Positions 8,292 to 10,636 of a stretch of 10,636 nt of DNA are shown one piece after another (positions within the stretch are counted from its first letter, which is position 1; every line of letters starts with the position of its first letter). The position numbers were made by a program, and so were the translations under genes. The stretch covers positions 31,386-42,021 of the forward strand of contig WELB01000020.1 of NCBI GenBank assembly GCA_009602725.1, written 5' to 3'. Under the pieces are notes generated by a model. The model saw only the letters and a list, made by a program, of their open reading frames with translations, made no database searches and was not told the origin of the DNA. Source of the stretch: Spirogloea muscicola. Its lineage: Eukaryota > Streptophyta > Zygnematophyceae > Spirogloeales > Spirogloeaceae.

Positions 8292-10636
8292 CTAGGCGAC
8301 TGAGATGCCATTGACCTGGAGCAGTGACGCCACCTGTTCAGCAATCAAAGCTGACGCGGAGGACGACTCCGGATTTGACATTGTCAGAGCTCGCAAGCGC
8401 CGTCGCATGTGCTCGATGCGAGGGGCGTCTGTCAGGAGCTCTGCCACCACTTGGCCCACCTGCTCCGGTCCTACATCTCCTACCAGCTCTGGCACAACCT
8501 GCTCTCCAGCCCAGCTGCACAGAAGCACAAGCGAGGCAAGGCAATCTTTATTAAAAGGTCATGCTGCAGTTGCAGGGCCTGGCTGTGCAGGAGCCCTAGA
8601 AGAAGGCGTACCGGTTGGGCCAAGCCAAGTGGCCGGCTGCTCGCAGCAGTCTCTTGTTGACTGCGCGGGCGACTGCAGTGCCAACGTCCCCAGGCAGGTT
8701 GGCCAACAGGCCCAGCAGCCCGCCGGTGGCCCCCCTAAAGGCCTGCACAACAACACAGCTAGGCGGAGTTTCACATGGTTGACCACAAGGCCACGTGACA
8801 GCATTCAGAGGAGGTGTGATAAGCACTGTTGTAGTAATTCTGGTCCTGGTTGTAACCAGAACGGATGAATCTTCAGCATCGCTGATCGGCAACGCCGACA
8901 ATCTGGTAAAGCGCAGCCAGACCTCAACACATATTGCACTCGAAAGTCACCACGAGTCACTGGGCTGGTCACCTCCAGTGCCTGATTTGGCAGCACAACC
9001 ACCATCGGAACCGCAAGCGTCCCCAGCTCCGCGGTGTTTGTGCCAATCTGACAGCAATATCATAAGTTGCCCGGGCATGACACAATGCTCCACTTGACCA
9101 TCGGTGGCTCTGCACAACGAGCCTCCTGTACCAGCCCGGAGAGTTCATACCGTGGTGATGCAGAGGTCGCAACTCTGGTAAAGCGAGTAAGCAGGTGACT
9201 GCTGCCAGACTTCCACCTCCAGACCCTCGGCTGTTCTCAGCAGCGCAGCGCATTTGACATCATCCGGCTTCTCAGCCACGACCTCCGCATCTCTTCCGGG
9301 CCCTGCTGGTGGCTGACTGCAATCTGTGGCATCGACAGGCTTCACAGTGCCAGATGACCAGCCAAATCGAGCAATGTTTGCATTCGTCTCTTCTGCTGCA
9401 AAGCGTGCTAATGTCGGCAAGTCGACCGTCGGCGCCAGAGGCAAGACAAACTTGACTCTGGGCCCCAACCTGCCGTACCCAGCCCGCGAGCATTCGGTCA
9501 GTGCAAGATGCTGAGACTGGGCCTCCTTCATTGAACACGAGCTTGACGTCTCCTCCTGCTGACAGGCCTTTGGCTCAAATGTTTCACTCTAGCTCTCCTC
9601 TGCAGCCTGGGTTGCATGAGCATGCATGGCAGGTGAAGCCCCAGTACTCGGCGACAGGGCACCTAGCAACACACGCCCCTGCCTCAATGCACGAGCAAGC
9701 CGAAGAGGTGGGGTGGGAGCAGGTGGAGTCGCACCATGATCTCACCTCCTCCGAAGATCCTCGGCGACTGTCAGGAAGAAGGGGACTCCCAGTCCCAGCT
9801 TTGCACCCTGCGAGATCAAGCAGGTCCATCGCGGTATAAAGGGTTGCTGCTGGCAAGGCCGTGCACAAGAGGCCGCATGCCGGGCTTTCCTGCGTTGGGG
9901 GGGTGATGCGGCCGGGAGGGTGACGATATGGCCAGATGCTTGCTGGATCCTTGCTTCTTGAGCACTCTGCCCTGCAGAGGTGCCGGCCCTGCACCTTGGA
10001 GCCCGGGAGCAGCCCCACGCGGAAGGCCTTGAGCTGGCCTGTGGGCTGGCCAGGACCCTCGTCAATAGACGCGGGAGTCGCGCCAGAGGGTCCCGCCCGA
10101 GACGCGGCGCTGCTGGTCGGCTCGGCGGCAGCGTCCTTGAGAAGGTCCCCCACGACGAGGCAGCGCGGGAGGGCCCACCCGGGCACCCCCTTGAGCAGCT
10201 CGCGGCTGCGCACGGCATACAGGTCGGCCAGCCTGCGCAGCGGACGAGCAAGCAGGAGCGCGGGCGTCGGCCGCGAGCGGTGGCACACAGCAGTTCGACG
10301 ATGCCCAGGGGCCGGGCGCCGGACCGGCTCGCTCACCCGGGCCACCGGACGGCGTCCTCGGCGTACACGATGGTCTTGTAGCCGAGCCACCTGCCGACCA
10401 GCAGCTGCGCAGCATGCGGCGCTCACGATGACGATCCCTGCGCCGCCGCTGCTGGAGCAGGGCGCAGGGCGAGGGCGGAGGCGGAGGCAGGGGCGCTCAC
10501 GGCGTGGAGCTGGTCGCCGCCGAGGAAGATGCAGACGCCGCGGGGGCGCCAGTCCCACCCCGGCGGCGAGCGCCCGGTGAGCGCGAGGCGCGCGAAGGCC
10601 GCCGCGGGCTGCGTGCGGTCCAGGCCCGGCAGGCGC
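8292..10636 (-). CDS. LpxB-like (lipid-A-disaccharide synthase-related) GT-B glycosyltransferase, cyanobacterial type, 5'-partial, 8 exons seen
   Basis: Reading down the minus strand, the exons are 10635-10501, 10404-10337, 10232-9995, 9807-9746, 9469-9151, 9047-8973, 8742-8612 and 8514-8292 (TAG stop). All introns are GT-AG and all phases agree; the joined product is about 416 residues. Motifs in order: CIFLGGDQLHA, LLVGRWLGYKTIVYAEDAVR, LVVGDLLKDA, GLLPGSK then AKLGLGVPFFLTVAEDL, KFVLPLAPTVDLPTLARFA, PAYSLYQSCDLCITT, IGTNTAELGTLAVPMVVVLP, LLGLLANLPGDVG, LAWPNRWAGEQVVPELVGD and MRRRLRAL. Bacterial LpxB joins UDP-2,3-diacylglucosamine to lipid X in lipid A synthesis, and the GSK/GTxxxE pattern is shared with it. 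The whole pattern is closest, from memory, to cyanobacterial LpxB-related proteins. The true substrate is unknown. Any plastid transit peptide would lie outside the window. Low-complexity inserts follow LKDA and the FGWSS block. It could be annotated simply as lipid-A-disaccharide synthase. Confidence 0.85.
8973..9469 (-). other. LpxB-like exons 5-6: C-terminal Rossmann half with nucleotide-sugar site
   Basis: Exon 9469-9151 holds the strand KFVLPLAP and the block SPAYSLYQSCDLCITT. Exon 9047-8973 continues at once with IGTNTAELGTLAVPMVVVLP. Joined, they match the GT-B donor-site pattern in which a small-residue GT stretch is followed by a glutamate three positions later and a G/A-VPMVV strand. 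The join is phase 0, with donor ACG|GTATGA and acceptor GTCAG|ATTGG. Without splicing the frame hits TGA at 9147-9145, so this 103-nt intron is required. The segment of exon 5 between FGWSS and LEVEVWQ is a polar insert, probably a surface loop. Confidence 0.82.
9995..10635 (-). other. LpxB-like exons 1-3: end of the N-terminal Rossmann half and inter-domain linker
   Basis: Exon 10635-10501 ends in CIFLGGDQLHA, exon 10404-10337 gives LLVGRWLGYKTIVYAED, and exon 10232-9995 gives the VVGDLLKDA block and then GLLPGSK, the start of the C-terminal half. Between LKDA and GLLPGSK there is an Ala/Ser/Pro/Gly-rich stretch (about 10125-10025) that looks like an algal low-complexity insertion. This part is strongly GC-rich, as are its introns. 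The long minus-strand open frame over 10558-9584 is not one protein: only the part matching exon 3 is coding in that frame. Confidence 0.75.

Noticed and set aside
8543-8552. An AATAAA motif on the minus strand that could be a poly(A) signal.
   Set aside because: It lies within the intron between the last two LpxB-like exons, and the conserved C-terminus is downstream; chlorophytes mainly use TGTAA.
8305-8868. A 187-residue + strand open frame.
   Set aside because: It is antisense to LpxB-like exons 7-8 with no family resemblance; the minus-strand exons explain the sequence.
9584-10558. A 324-residue minus-strand open frame that could look like one unspliced protein.
   Set aside because: Only its central part matches a real exon (10232-9995). 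The rest is Arg/Pro/Cys-rich, and conserved LpxB-like motifs in the same region lie in other frames joined by GT-AG introns.
1-10636. Mobile elements, CRISPR arrays, tRNA/rRNA genes, or a viral or bacterial cassette.
   Set aside because: I saw no inverted or long direct repeats, integrase or transposase motifs, spacer-repeat pattern or RNA-gene signature; the window is explained by two spliced eukaryotic genes.

Overview
The window is nuclear DNA from a eukaryote, most likely a green alga (Chlorophyta; a trebouxiophyte-like lineage is my guess, since base composition is moderate over most of the window). The reasons are two intron-rich genes with GT-AG introns mostly 80-410 nt long, a standard genetic code, green-lineage protein sequences, and TGTAA motifs (the chlorophyte polyadenylation signal) downstream of one gene. 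I see no prokaryotic operon, mobile element, CRISPR array, tRNA or rRNA.

Positions 1-7488 (+) hold the 3' three quarters of one large gene for a type III phosphatidylinositol 4-kinase alpha (plant PI4K-alpha-1 type). I reconstructed 21 exons whose splice phases all agree. They give about 1422 residues ending in a complete kinase domain and a natural TGA stop. The N-terminal ~600 residues expected for the family lie left of the window. The layout is helical-solenoid exons (66-2239), middle helical exons (2388-4655), PIK helical domain (4825-5417), a 48-nt micro-exon (5661-5708) and the lipid-kinase catalytic domain (5849-7488).

Positions 7489-8291 are the region between the two stop codons of a tail-to-tail gene pair. 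It carries two TGTAA motifs on the + strand and no protein-coding signal that I can support.

Positions 8292-10636 (-) hold the 3' part of a second spliced gene, with eight exons seen and about 416 residues. It encodes a GT-B glycosyltransferase resembling lipid-A-disaccharide synthase (LpxB), specifically the form I associate with cyanobacteria. Its 5' end, including any plastid transit peptide, lies right of the window. It probably came from the plastid ancestor.

The two genes have no obvious functional link. One is a plasma-membrane phosphoinositide kinase; the other is probably a plastid glycosyltransferase of unknown substrate. I found no new multi-gene system. The most interesting item is the LpxB-like gene in a eukaryotic alga, followed by gene-structure oddities (GTC donors, possible intronic polyadenylation, one ambiguous splice site).
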